Shown here piece after piece: positions 53,329 through 63,591 of a stretch of 64,000 bases of DNA. A program made the translations under genes and the position numbers. Each line of letters opens with the position of its first letter. The stretch's first letter is position 1. Location: the NCBI GenBank assembly GCA_043228905.1, contig JBHGNT010000017.1:7502001-7566000 (forward strand), in the 5' to 3' direction. Source of the DNA: Azolla caroliniana (taxonomy: Eukaryota > Polypodiophyta). The notes beneath the pieces are model-generated. The model saw only the letters and a program-made list of their open reading frames with translations, was not told the origin of the DNA and did not search any database.

Positions 53329-54993
53329 ACTCCCCCTTCACTCCGGCATGGGATGTCTTGTCAATCCGATCCGTTTTTTGTACTCGTCTACCTTGTCGGT
53401 TGACAGTACCTTGCTCATCATATTCGATTCGTTTTCTTCCGTGTGGATCTTTACCAGTGTGAAGTCTTTCTCTTCTACTCTCTCCCGGAGCTAGTGGTAT
53501 CTATGCTGGATCTGCTTCTTCCTAGAGTGGTATGTCACATTCTTTGCAAGGTGGCTGACACTTTGATTATCGCAGTGGAGCCAGTATTCCTCCTGTCGGA
53601 TCCCCAACTCTCCGATGAAGTCCTTCATCCAAACTATCTCCTTGTCAGCTTCCGGGCTGCCATGTACTCCGCTTCCGTTGTCGACAGTGCAATGGATTTC
53701 TGTAGTCTGATTGCGACGATACGATTCCCTTTGCATATATCATAACATATCCGGATGTGGACCGACTGGTATCTACATCAATCGACATGTCTGAATCCGT
53801 AAAGCCTTCGAATAGGGGTTTACCGAGCTGAATCGGAGGCATATGTTCGAGGTGCCTTTCAAGTATCGGAGTATCCACTTGACCGCAGTCCAATGTTCTG
53901 TTCTCGGATTGCTCATGAACTGGCTGACCACCCTGACTACATATTCGATATCAGGTTGGGTACACACCATTGCATACATCAAGCTTCTAAAGACAGAGTC
54001 GTATGGTATCTTCATCATCTCCGACTTCTCTATCTTGGTATTTGGGCTTTCCTTCCCGAAAAGCTTGTAATTTGCCGGAAGTGTCGACCTGACCAACTTG
54101 GCATCCATCATGTTGAACCTTTGAAGCACCTTTGTCACATACTTCTCTTGTGACAGCCACAATTGCTTCTTCTTACGGTCCTGGACTACGTGCATCCCCA
54201 ATATCTGTCTCGCTGGGCCCAAGTCTTTCATTGAGAAGGTTTAGTTTAGGGCCTTCTTCAGATTCCCGATTTTGATTCGGTTCGATCTGACGATCAACAT
54301 TAACAAGAGTATTAGGAAGTTGCCTCCATCGAAATTCTTCATGAACACATAGTGATCGGCCAACGTCTTGTGGTAGGTATCCTTAGTCGGTTATGAAGGA
54401 GTTGAACTTCCGGTACCATTGTCAGGGAACTTGTTTCAATTTGTATAAACTCTTATTAAACCGGCACAGTAGGTGCTCCTTCCCTTTCTTGACAAACCCT
54501 TCCAGCTGTTGCATGTAGATCTCTTCTTTGAGGTCACCGTTCAGGAACGTTGTCTTGACGTCTAGTTGTTCAACCTCGAGGTCTATGCTTGCCACAATGC
54601 TCAACCCTGTCCGGATGGCCGTCATCTTGACTACTGGGGCAAAGATTTCGTCAAAGTCCACTTCTTTCTTCTGTTGAAAGCCCTTCACCACGATGTGAGC
54701 TTTGTACCTCGATGGATTTCCGGCGTCTCCCGGTTTTAGCTTGTACACCCACTTATTCTAGAGCGCCCTCTTTCCTTTCGGTAGCTCCGTCAATTCATAG
54801 GTGTGGTTCTCCTGCAGGGAATCCATCTCGTCCTGCATGGTAGTTAACCACTTGCAGTTGTGGGTGTCTTTCTTTGCTTCTTTGAAGCTTTCCGGCTCCC
54901 CCTCATCGGTTAGTAAAACGTGCTTTGCGTCCGGAAATCTCCAGGGGGTCCTTTTCTTTCTTAGAGGATATCTCCGTCCTTTGTTTTCAACCA
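53329..54993 (-). pseudogene. Copia F RT-RNase H relic
   Basis: Minus-strand fragments: RNase H with KEIVWMKDFIGELG and GFTDSDMS (53491-53893); RT with MKDLGPARQILGMH and PANYKLFG (53773-54231); a damaged YVDD region near 54300; then ALRNKW-like, VVKGFQQKKEVDFDEIFAPVVKMT and VDVKTTFLNGD-like sequence (54422-54748), where the catalytic Asp region is intact; and RRYPLRKKRTP (54758-54980). Frame breaks are frequent. It continues at 56007 and 60937 after two insertions. Confidence 0.85.
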
Positions 54994-54997
54994 CCGG
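54994..54997. repeat. Target-site duplication CCGG (left) of solo LTR
   Basis: Partner CCGG at 56003-56006; joining restores the copia codons EEPV and VENKGRR. Confidence 0.85.
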
Positions 54998-56002
54998 TGT
55001 CGTGTGGTTTTTCACACACGATATGAAAACTAGTAAAATAAGTATCTTCAAGATATGGGAAGATAGATATCTTCAAGAGCTTCATAATGCATTTTTCTAC
55101 GCATGGAACGGATAAAGAAGTAGCAAGTTATGTGTGTGTGAAGTTTGAGAAGAAGAGATGGAGCCGGCAATCGGCAATCGGCAACCGGACGGCAATAGAA
55201 CGAAAACCGGACACGGACCGGACGAATCAAATGGGCAACAGTCGAGATGGACGGATGATAGGATCATGCGGCGAATTAAAGTAAAGCAAAGTAAAGTAAA
55301 AGTAAAGGCGAAGCAACTAAAAAAGGAGGCCATGCAACTAAAAATAAAGGCCAAGCAACTAAACGGGGACGCATGCAAAGGATCATGGGAGGCTATGATC
55401 AATGGAGAACTCCATATATATTCATATATATTCCATATTTTTTTGGTCACTTGGGCCGCTCTCCATTATTTTTCTTTTCCTTCTTGGTTCCCTTATCTCA
55501 TGGAGCCATAACACTCTTAAACACTAATTTTCCTTACGGAAGCTATCTCTCACAGAAACCCTAATTTCCTTACGGAAGCTAACTCTCGTATAACCTAATT
55601 CTAATTTTCCCTACGAAAGCCATAAGACTCAAAAAACCCTAATTTTCCCTACGGAAACAATAACACTCAAAAACCCTAATTTTCCCTACGGAAGCCATAT
55701 CTCTCATAAACCCTAATTTCCCTATGGAAGCCATAAGACTCAAAAACCTTAATTTTCCCTACGGAAGCCATATCTCTCAAAACCCCTAATTTTTCTTTTC
55801 TATTAATCTCAGTAAACCTAAAACTTCTGAATCCCAATCTTGGGACATATTGTAATTTCTTTTCCTTTGCTAATGAAAAATTACTAAATTTTCTCCTTTC
55901 TATTAATTGTTAAAAGTATAAACACACGAATGTGATGTCCTCTAGTCGGAGGCCCCGAGGTCCTGCCTAAAGTTCACGTATCCCTGTCGTATTTTCGCAA
56001 CA
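54998..56002 (+). repeat. Solo LTR of the gag-only family (1005 bp)
   Basis: TGTCGTGTGG...CGCAACA with CCGG on both sides. Its reverse-complement start (TGTTGCGAAAATACG, then GTACGTGA-like, GGACCTCGGGG and CCGACTAGAGGA) is alignable to the LTR starts at 56157 and 60150, so it belongs to the same family in plus orientation. It contains a minisatellite at 55505-55800. Confidence 0.8.
55505..55800. repeat. Minisatellite within the solo LTR
   Basis: About eight imperfect units built on CCCTAATTTTCCCTACGGAAG followed by CCATA and CTC, with unit length varying between about 27 and 40 bp. Confidence 0.85.
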
Positions 56003-56156
56003 CCGGCTCCTCCGTTTGTTCTTCATCCTAATCTGATTTGGGGTCTTGTCCGGTTCTGGTGTCTGATTCTTCTTCTTCGATCGATTCGGTTCTTTGTCCG
56101 AATTTGGCTGGTTCATCATGGTCTTCGGCTGACATCCGGCTTCCGACCGGATGCGT
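56003..56156 (-). pseudogene. Copia F linker fragment
   Basis: Minus strand encodes the acidic linker between integrase and RT (QTEEPV, SDTRTGQDP-like), between the solo LTR and gag-only copy 2. It aligns with 2230-2340 of copia A. Confidence 0.7.
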
Positions 56157-56941
56157 TGTCGCGAAGTTTCGCGAGTACGTGTAGATCCTAGGCGGGACCA
56201 CGGGGGTCTTGGACTAGGGAGAAGAGGAGAAGTTTAAGACAACGAATGGAAGATTAGCTCAAGAGCAGAAGAGAACGAATATGACATTATGATAGAAGAA
56301 GAAGAAGAAGATGCAATCAAGATACTCAACAAGAAGTTCTATTAAGAAATGAATGATTACAATAATCGTGGCCGCATAGGCCGCACCTCTTCCCACGATA
56401 TATGAAAACGTAAGAGAATTAGTAGGAAGAAGAAGAAATAAGAAAACCCTAAGCGAACCCTAACCCTAAAACGAAATGGGAAGAAGGAGGACCCTAGACT
56501 AAGTGGTATACCTCACTCACACTCAAAATTAGGCAACCCCTTCAAATGTGACCCCTCACTCCCCTGTATAGATGTAAGGGGTGAGGCCCAATACAAGATG
56601 AGTGGTCAAATTCCCCCCTTCTCCTTTTCAAAGGAGAATATTTGATCTCGATCTTGAGACCGTCAACCATAACTCTCACTCACCTAGCCGTCCTATTCAA
56701 TGCCCATCACTCATACACTCTTGTTCCTTATGTACCTCTCCCTAGTCTACAAGTGCACATCACATTTACTCTCCACGAATTCCGTGGTGCCCCTTTGGCA
56801 CCTTAGATTATTACCCTTCCCTTACATTTTGGCTATCTTATTCTTATTACACAAATATACAAGTGCATGTGCACATGTTGCACACCACCGATTTGCCCTT
56901 TCTATCCCGGTTTCACATCGTGGCTGGAAATCTTCACGACA
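56157..56941 (-). repeat. 3' LTR of gag-only copy 2
   Basis: 785 bp, TGTCGCGAAG...TTCACGACA. Its TATA region has CTATACAGG where the other LTR has CTATAAAGG. Confidence 0.92.
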
Positions 56942-59269
56942 TCCACCCCCACCAAACCGCACATCCACCGGTATGTGCCAAGAGGGAAAATGTGAGAGAT
57001 TCTGGCGACGGTGATCAACCGGGTCCTCTGTCGTCTCGGCATCCGTCCGCCTTGCCGGCTCCTTACCGGCCCGATCCGTCAGCTCCATCCGATCCACCAC
57101 GCCCACTGCGTCTCCTTGAACCACCAACTCCATCTGATCCCACCATATCCGATGTACGTCCCCGACCTGTTGGCTCCACCCGATCCGCCATATCCATCGT
57201 TCGTGCTTTCCTCCCCGTTCGGTCCTCCCGAACATCATTGCCAACCCGGTCTCCCTTCCTTTGTCCACCACGCATCTCCTCCGGATGTGCTCCCGATCTC
57301 TCCGATCGCACGCCGGATTCCGCCCTTTGCGTGCCACGTATTTTCCTCCTTTGGTTTTATCGTCTCCGCATGCCAAACACCTCGACGTGTCGACTCTTGC
57401 CGCTTCGCACTTGCCTTCCGTAGGCTCTTCCCGTGCGCCGATGTTGTCCCCCGAATATGCGCTCATTCTTTGGTCCTTAGGCGACCCCATTCCGCGCTCC
57501 TTGCCTCTCCTTTGCCTATCGTGCTCTCTCGCCGTAGAGCATACTGTCATCCCGACCTCCGTGTCGGTGTCCCTCGAGGCTCTCGTTACCGCTTCGCCTC
57601 GACTTGCGCCCTCTTGGCCCGCTTGGCCTTGCATGCCCTCCGGGAAGCCGCGCTTCCTCTTCCCGGCGCGTAACCCGTTGCTCTCCGCGCACCTTCTTCG
57701 GTTCTCAAGACATAGCCTTCCGTGCTCACCGATCATCCGCCAATACCGGAACCCCACCACTCTATCTCTCGCCGCGTGCTTGCCTCTCAAAGGCTCGACC
57801 GGTCTGCTATTTCCAGTCACTCGTTGTAGCTCTCTCGAATGCATGCTCGTTCTTGGACCCTTCACCGACCGTAATGCATGCTTCGTGTTACGCCCTTCAT
57901 CCGCCGTAGACCCGACCTCCACGTCGGCCACTTCTTCCTTTGTCACCGTAGCCCGTTCCGACTCGGGCTCGCCATCTTGGACCCGCTCGTCCATCATCTC
58001 ATACCGGATACCCGTTCCAATAACTTTTTCCGCTTCGACCTCCGACTCCTCGCCGCCACCCGCCGTCTCTCCGGTCTCACGTTGATCCGCAACCGCCAAA
58101 GTCTCTAGAATGGGTGTGGAAGGTCCCTCTCGCTCTCGGTCTTCTAGCAAGCCGTGATCACCGTGCCCGCTAGGCCTCCTCAATATGCTCACCGGCTCTC
58201 GTCGCGTGTTGTGACCCGTCCTCCCCGATCTCCAATCGGACCGGCATAGCCTTCGCCCGGATCGGTCTCGACCAATCGTGATCCGGTTCGGGCTTCTCTC
58301 TTTCACAATTGTCACCGGCCGAACGATCCCGACCTTGCCGACTTTTCTTCGGTTTGGGCCCGGTTCGCCGGCCCTCGCTCCATTCTTCTTTCGCGCCGTC
58401 TTCTGGTCGTGCTGGTTCCCAACTCTCCCCTTTCCACTCCCGACCTCTCCGTCGGTCCTCTTGTATATGCCCGTTCCGGGCCTCGCATCCTCATCTTCGT
58501 ACATACTCGCTCCAGGCCACGCCTCCTCATGGCCACCGCCCATCTCTCCGGTCTCACGTTGGCACTTGGGCACAACCGCTGAAGTCTCCAGCCCCAGTGT
58601 CGAGGGTTCTTGCCTCCGTCCGCTCCAATCTTCCTCATCATCATTTTGGTCAACCACCTTGCCGCCGCCGCCGCCCGTCGCTCTAGGCCACACGCCGACA
58701 CTCGGGCCGACCACCGGAGCCTCTAGGACTGGTGTGGGTAATTTCCCAGCACCTCCGCTTGTCATTGTTGTAGCCGTCTTTTTCCGGACGTCGTTGTCCG
58801 CGGCTTCCCCATCTCCGATTCCGCAAGCCTCGATTATGTTTGCCACCCCTTCTTCCTCGCTTTCCTTGCCATTGTCTTGGTTGCCCTCCTTGTCGCCGCC
58901 ACTGCCCGTCGCTCTAGGTCTCACGCCGGCACTCGGGCCGACCGCCGGAGCCTCTAGGACCGGTGTGGGTAAGGACTCGGCACCGCCACTCATTTCATTC
59001 GTAGCCACCTCCATTCGGTCATCGTCGTCCGTGGCTACCCCGTCTTCATTTACGCTTGCCGCCACCTCTTCCTCGTCGTTCTCGCCGTCGTGGTTGCCCA
59101 CCTTGCCGCCGCCACCGCCCGTCGCTCTAGGTCTCATGTCGGCACTCGGGCTGGCCGCCGGAGCCTCTAGGACTGGTGTGGGTAATGTCCCGGCACCGCC
59201 GCTCATTGTGTCCGTAGCCGCCTCCGTTCGGACGTCGTTGACCGTGGCCAACCACCTCCGTTTATGCAA
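56822..59269 (-). pseudogene. Gag-like protein downstream frame, 815 codons, gag-only copy 2
   Basis: Long open frame entered by a +1 or -1 shift from the gag-like ORF at 59203-59802. Its N-terminal part has three tandem repeats of 71-77 residues, each with LPTPVLEAP, PRATG(G/S)GG and an acidic tail, plus two weaker units (STLGLETSAVV, STPILETLAV). Then come basic stretches with TIGRDRSG and a Cys cluster RCLACGDDKTKGG...NPAC near codon 680. The frame runs into the LTR and stops at 56822. Homology to copy 1 over the TIGRDR and RCLxCGDD blocks supports that this frame was translated. Function is unknown; a nucleic-acid-binding gag tail is plausible. Confidence 0.55.
58721..59210 (-). repeat. 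In-frame tandem repeats in gag-like ORF
   Basis: Repeat starts at the plus-strand phrase 'ctctaggac(t/c)ggtgtgggta' at 58721, 58952 and 59165. Periods are 231 and 213 bp, both divisible by three. Confidence 0.85.
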
Positions 59270-59802
59270 GCCTCAATTATGCTTGCCGCCTCCCCTTCGT
59301 CGTCGTTTCGGCCACCCACCTTCTCGCTTAATGTTTTGGGCCATCGTGCCCCGAATCCTCCACCCACTCTCGAAGTGGCGCTTCCCGCTCCGTAGTCATT
59401 GGCCTCATCCATGGTTGTCCATTCGCCACAAGACGAGAGGGTCACTCGCTCCACACCCTCTCCCATGTCGCCGTTGCACGCTCTTTCGTCCTCCGCATAG
59501 GCCCTGTCCTCCACGTGTAGGGAGGCTTCTTCCTCCGCATCCTTCGATCCGCTTGGGCCCAACTCCGTAATAAGCCCTTCCTCGGCTTCGAACTTCACCT
59601 TCACGCTCTCGCACGCCTCCCATACCAACGCCTCGAAGTCGTACTCCTCCGGTTGATCGCACGTCAAGCTCTTTTCCGGCGGTGGTGTGTAGCCGCCCAC
59701 CACCCTCTCCTTTCCGTCGCTCGTGGGCCAAGTCGTTGCCGACCACTCCCTATCATATAGCCGGCATACCCACTTTGGTTTCGCGTATCCGTATGCCTTC
59801 AT
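59203..59802 (-). pseudogene. Gag-like ORF of copy 2, middle part
   Basis: Continues in frame from 59812-60132 after a single TAG (59812-59814). It begins MKAYGYAKPKWVCRLYDREW, matching AYDYERPKGRDWREFDEW of copy 1. It is otherwise acidic, with SSCGEWTTMDEAND aligned to LSCERTTAKDKVDD and SIIEAC to SIIDAC. It lacks the EFEYHFSQLSEREQRL capsid-like segment of copy 1, probably by deletion. Confidence 0.7.
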
Positions 59803-59811
59803 CAGAGCTCC

Positions 59812-60132
59812 CTAGAAGGACTCCCATAACTCGTGAGCTTCTTGAAGCTCCTTGACCTCTTTATGCACCGATACGGCCGCCACTCGATGAAAATACTCTA
59901 GCCGCATCGCTTCGTCCACGCCCCACTCCGTCATCTCGGCATCGTACGCTTCCAAGAACCTCGGGACATCGTCCCCGTTGAATTGGCCGACTCGATCGAC
60001 CACCCTCTCGACGGCTTGCTGAGCCGCATCTCGCCTCGCCTTTTTCCATCGCGCATCCATTACGATCTTTGCCATCATCTCCTCGAAGTCGAAGTCTTCT
60101 TCCATCTCCGTCCTCCCTTGCCGCCTCTTCAC
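59812..60132 (-). pseudogene. Gag-like ORF of copy 2, N-terminal part
   Basis: Starts MKRRQGRTEMEEDFDFEEMM directly at the primer site. It then reads VDRVGQFNGDDVPRFLEAY, MTEWGVDEAMRLEYFHRVA and HELWESF, the fold pattern of a gag capsid N-terminus (QFNG...F...Y..EM...W). It ends in a TAG that interrupts an otherwise continuous frame. An inner start (MEEDFD) is equally possible. Confidence 0.75.
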
Positions 60133-60145
60133 GCCGGGTTCACCA
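60128..60145 (-). other. Primer-binding site matching tRNA-Trp, copy 2
   Basis: Minus strand TGGTGAACCCGGCGTGAA, four bases inside the LTR; one mismatch from the complement of tRNA-Trp, at a different position from the mismatch in copy 1. Confidence 0.75.
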
Positions 60146-60149
60146 AAGA

Positions 60150-60932
60150 TGTCGCGAAGTTTCGCGAGTACGTGTAGATCCTAGGCGGGACCACGGGGGT
60201 CTTGGACTAGGGAGAAGAGGAGAAAGGTTAAGACAACGAATGGAAGATTAGCTCAAGAGAAGAGAACGAATATGACATTATGATAGAAGAAGAAGAAGAA
60301 GATGCAATCAAGATACTCAACAAGAAGTTCTATTAAGAAATGAATGATTACAATAATCGTGGCCGCATAGGCCGCACCCCTTCCCACGATATATGAAAAT
60401 GTAAGAGAATTAGTAGGAAGAAGAAGAAATACGAAAACCCTAAGCGAACCCTAACCCTAAAACGAAATGGGAAGAAGGAGGACCCTAGACTAAGTGGTAT
60501 ACCTCACTCACACTCAAAATTAGGCAACCCCTTCAAATGTGACCCCTCACTCCCCTTTATAGATGTAAGGGGTGAGGCCCAATACAAGATGAGTGATCAA
60601 ATTCCCCCCTTCTCCTTTTCAAAGGAGAATATTTGATCTCGATCTTGAGACCGTCAACCATAACTCTCACTCACCTAGCCGTCCTATTCAATGCCCATCA
60701 CTCCTACACTCTTGTTCCTTATGTACCTCTCCCTAGTCTACAAGTGCACATCACATTTACTCTCCACGAATTCCGTGGTGCCCCTTTGGCACCTTAGATT
60801 ATTACCCTTCCCTTACATTTTGGCTATCTTATTCTTATTACACAAATATACAAGTGCATGTGCACATGTTGCACACCACCGATTTGCCCTTTCTATCCCG
60901 GTTTCACACCGTGGCCGGAAATCTTCACAACA
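60150..60932 (-). repeat. 5' LTR of gag-only copy 2
   Basis: 783 bp; contains a TATA box (minus strand CTATAAAGG at 60554-60562). Followed by GCGT. Confidence 0.92.
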
Positions 60933-60936
60933 GCGT

Positions 60937-61560
60937 CCTAATATCTTCCAACTGATTTCTCTCGGTCGACCCGGAGTCCACTATCTTCTTCTACAATTCC
61001 CAATTGGCGATGGTCTTATCTTCCATGAAGATTGTCTCTCAACTCCGGAAAACCTTCTTGTCAACCAAGTCCCACACTTGGTAGTCAAACTCATCATCGC
61101 CGTATCCAACGAATATACATGGTTAGGGCTTCGGATCCAATTTTTCTCTCTTGTCCTTTGCAACATGCACATAGGCAAGACAGTCGAACACCTGTAGATG
61201 CCGGTAAGACACGTCTTTATTGGTCCATACTCTCTCTGGTGTGTCTCCGTCGAAGGGCGCTTAAGGTGATATGTTTATGACATAGGTCGTCATCATCAGC
61301 ACCTCAGCCCAAAAGTCTTGGACAACCTAGCATGTGTAAGCATGCTTTGGACTCTCTTCATCACAGTCTAGTTCATCCTTTCGTCCAATCATTGAGCTCC
61401 ACCGTCTTCAGCATGGTGAATTTGAGCCAGATTCCTATCGACCAACAGTACTCCTCGAACTACCCCCAGTATTCGCCTTCGCTGTCCACTCGAACCGTCT
61501 TCAGCTTCGGACCGGTTTCCCTTTCCACTCTCACGTGGTATTCCTTGAAGATAGATAGTA
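60937..61560 (-). pseudogene. Copia F integrase relic
   Basis: Minus strand: ANWEL, FMEDKTI, VWDLVDKKVFRS, GYGDDEFDYQV, CLAYVHVAKDKREKLDPKP, ATYVINISP-like and further upstream a degraded integrase core to FKEYHVRVERETGPKLKTVRVDS near 61500-61560. It is the 5' continuation of the relic at 53329-56156. Gag and protease are absent; the copy ends near 61590. Confidence 0.8.
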
Positions 61561-61589
61561 CCTGGTCCAGCTCGATAATCTCAACAACA

Positions 61590-62166
61590 TCCAGCTCGCA
61601 AAGAATCCAATGTTTCACGTCCTGACTAAGCACATCGAGGTGCACTATCATTACATCCATGAGCGCATATTGGTCGACGACATTGACCTCCAATACGTTG
61701 GCACCAACGTGCAAGTGGTTGATATTTTCACTAAGGTGCTAGGGCTCGACAAGCTACGACAATTCTCAGTGAATCTAGGACTTAGACCACGCGATTTGAT
61801 GAGCTTGGGGGAGAGTACAAGTACAAAGATGAAGGAAAACATGGAGAATCAACACCATACAAGAGGAAGAGTGAGACTGGCATCGGCAAAGTAAGGCCAA
61901 CACATCTAATCCGAGTTGACCCGACAAGTTAGAGGAAGACTTTCCAAAGCCCGGAATTTTTGAAGTTAGAGATAAACCCAACCCTGTTGACACCCTTGAC
62001 AAGCTCGAAATTTTAGATCAGCTAGATCGACATTGCTACATCAAGATCGAGTATATAGGAACAATGGGAAAACCACGGTCTAGTAGTTCGACCAACTTCA
62101 GTCGGGTCTTCAACTACACCAAGACAACCAAGCTTAAGAGGACACACAATTGTCCTTGAGGGGGCA
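61590..62166 (+). pseudogene. Copia G RNase H 3' relic
   Basis: In plus orientation reads IQLAKNPMFHVLTKHIEVHYH, ERILVDDIDLQYVGTNVQVVDIFTKVLG and a tail to about 61895. This is the C-terminus of a copia RNase H from another lineage than copia B and F. It ends with the polypurine tract CCTTGAGGGGGCA (62154-62166). Everything upstream is missing. Confidence 0.8.
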
Positions 62167-62594
62167 TGTTGAGAATCAAGCTCAACTTGTGTGAACATGT
62201 GCTTATGAAGAAAAGGACGATGTGTGAAAAAGTGTGCCGGCACACTTTATTGTAATCCGTGTAGTTGTTGAGAGTTAATGTGGTGAAAGAATATTTGATA
62301 TTCTTATGACAAAATCGTACTCAAGTTGATGTCTTGGTTAGATTCCACCAACACATTTAATATGGCAGTCCCTTGAGGACTTATATGTAAACCCCCTTTG
62401 CCCATTCTATTTTGTTGATGATCTTTAGTTAATTAATATAGCCCTCTTCAGTGCCTAAGTTGTCATCCCCCTACTGTGTATTTTCTTATTCTTTTCTAGT
62501 TATTCTCTCTGATTTGCTTCTCTTGCTTATACACCCACTCTCTCTCTCTCTCACTATGCTTCTGAATACTCAACTCTATTAGAGTTAGACTCTT
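62167..62594 (+). repeat. 3' LTR of copia G, right end uncertain
   Basis: Starts TGTTGAGAATCAAGC directly after the polypurine tract; similar first bases to the LTRs at 13157 and 17406. Right border could not be fixed; (CT)n near 62535-62553. Confidence 0.65.
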
Positions 62595-63359
62595 TACAAT
62601 CAGATAGATCCAGGACTCATCCGCTAGTTTCCGAGTGTATAGACATGGGTCGGAGTTGGACTGGTGGTAGCCAAGCTGCTGAATGTAGGAGTCAAACTTT
62701 TGGTACCACATCCTCGTCGCTTGTTTTAAGTTGTAAAGGCTTTTCTTCAGTCAACATATGAGATGACCTTCCCCCCTCGTAGCCATGAAGCTTCCCGGTT
62801 GAGACATATAGATGTCTTCTTCCAAGCCTCCATGTATGAATGTTGTCTTGACATCTACCTGCTAGAACTCTAGGTCTTTAGTCACCACGACCCCAAATAG
62901 AAGTTGGAGGGTAGTCATCTTAACTACTAGTGAGAATATCTCATCATAGTCGACCCCATGTTCTTATTTGAATCCGTTGGTGATGAGCCAAGCTTTATAT
63001 TTGGGCTTCTCCGAATCGGATACATATTTGTATCTAAAGACCCATTTGTAGGGATGCGGCTTCCTTCCAGCTCCCATGTTTGATTATGATGAATCAAGTC
63101 CATCTCGGATTGCATGGCATGTAGCTTTTGGCATGGTTATAGCTTCTTCAAAAGAGCTTGGTTCATCGTGGTTGATAGAACTCTATTGTCCTTCGAACTT
63201 GTCTGGATCTCCTGGGTGCCGATGAGTTCAGTTCGGATTCTTCCATCATCTCTGTTGGTTGATCGGTATTTCTTGAACCATCTTCAGGATTCCTTTTTAT
63301 GACTCGACCCTGTAGTAGGAGTCCTCCCCTTCTTCAGGATTGATTGATGGATTGGCTAC
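62595..63359 (-). pseudogene. Copia H RT relic
   Basis: Minus strand: MWYQKFDSYIQQLGYHQSNSDPCLYTRK (62620-62711), KSLYNLKQAT-like, VDVKTTFIHGG, VVKMTTLQLLF, and KYVSDSEKPKYKA with GVDYDEIFS near 62930-63060. It contains the N-terminal half of RT with stops. The palm YVDD is lost. It continues at 63592 after an LTR. Confidence 0.8.
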
Positions 63360-63590
63360 TGTTGGCATAAAAGGCTGACTCCTTCCAATTTGTATCTTAG
63401 TGTGAACACGTCCAAATAGTTAGGGCTTAGTATATAAGCAATAACCTAACATTGTAACATCTTCTTCTTGAGGATGATTGTATTCTGAGTCTTTGTGAGT
63501 CCATTAAAGCTTAAGAACGTGTTCATCTTCTTGTCTTCATTTTTCCTGTGTTGTTTGTTGAGTACTTCTAGACAGGTCCTAATACACACT
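63360..63590 (+). repeat. LTR fragment, TGTTGGCATAAAAGG family
   Basis: Starts TGTTGGCATAAAAGGCTG and is alignable to 32005-32266. It interrupts the copia H relic. Right end and target duplication are unclear. Confidence 0.6.
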
Positions 63591-63591
63591 T

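Larger units (their letters stand above)
56157..60932 (-). mobile_element. Gag-only LTR element (copy 2), 4776 bp
   Basis: LTRs 56157-56941 (785 bp) and 60150-60932 (783 bp), TGTCGCGAAG at the left end and CTTCACGACA at the right, so each LTR has a 10-bp imperfect inverted terminus. About a dozen differences lie between the LTRs. GCGT flanks both sides (56153-56156, 60933-60936). The 3.2-kb interior has, on the minus strand, a tRNA-Trp primer site, a gag-like ORF with one TAG and one frameshift, an 815-codon downstream frame with in-frame tandem repeats, and a polypurine tract (GGTTTGGTGGGGGTGGA, 56942-56958). No pol domain is present. It is inserted in a copia relic. Confidence 0.88.

Noticed and set aside
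56455-56480. CCCTAA-like units as telomeric repeat
   Set aside because: Only two or three imperfect units, inside an LTR and repeated in its partner LTR at 60445.
56863-59570. Long plus-strand ORFs of up to 430 aa
   Set aside because: Antisense of the GC-rich gag-like frame of gag-only copy 2; codon composition mirrors the other strand and LTR polarity is minus.
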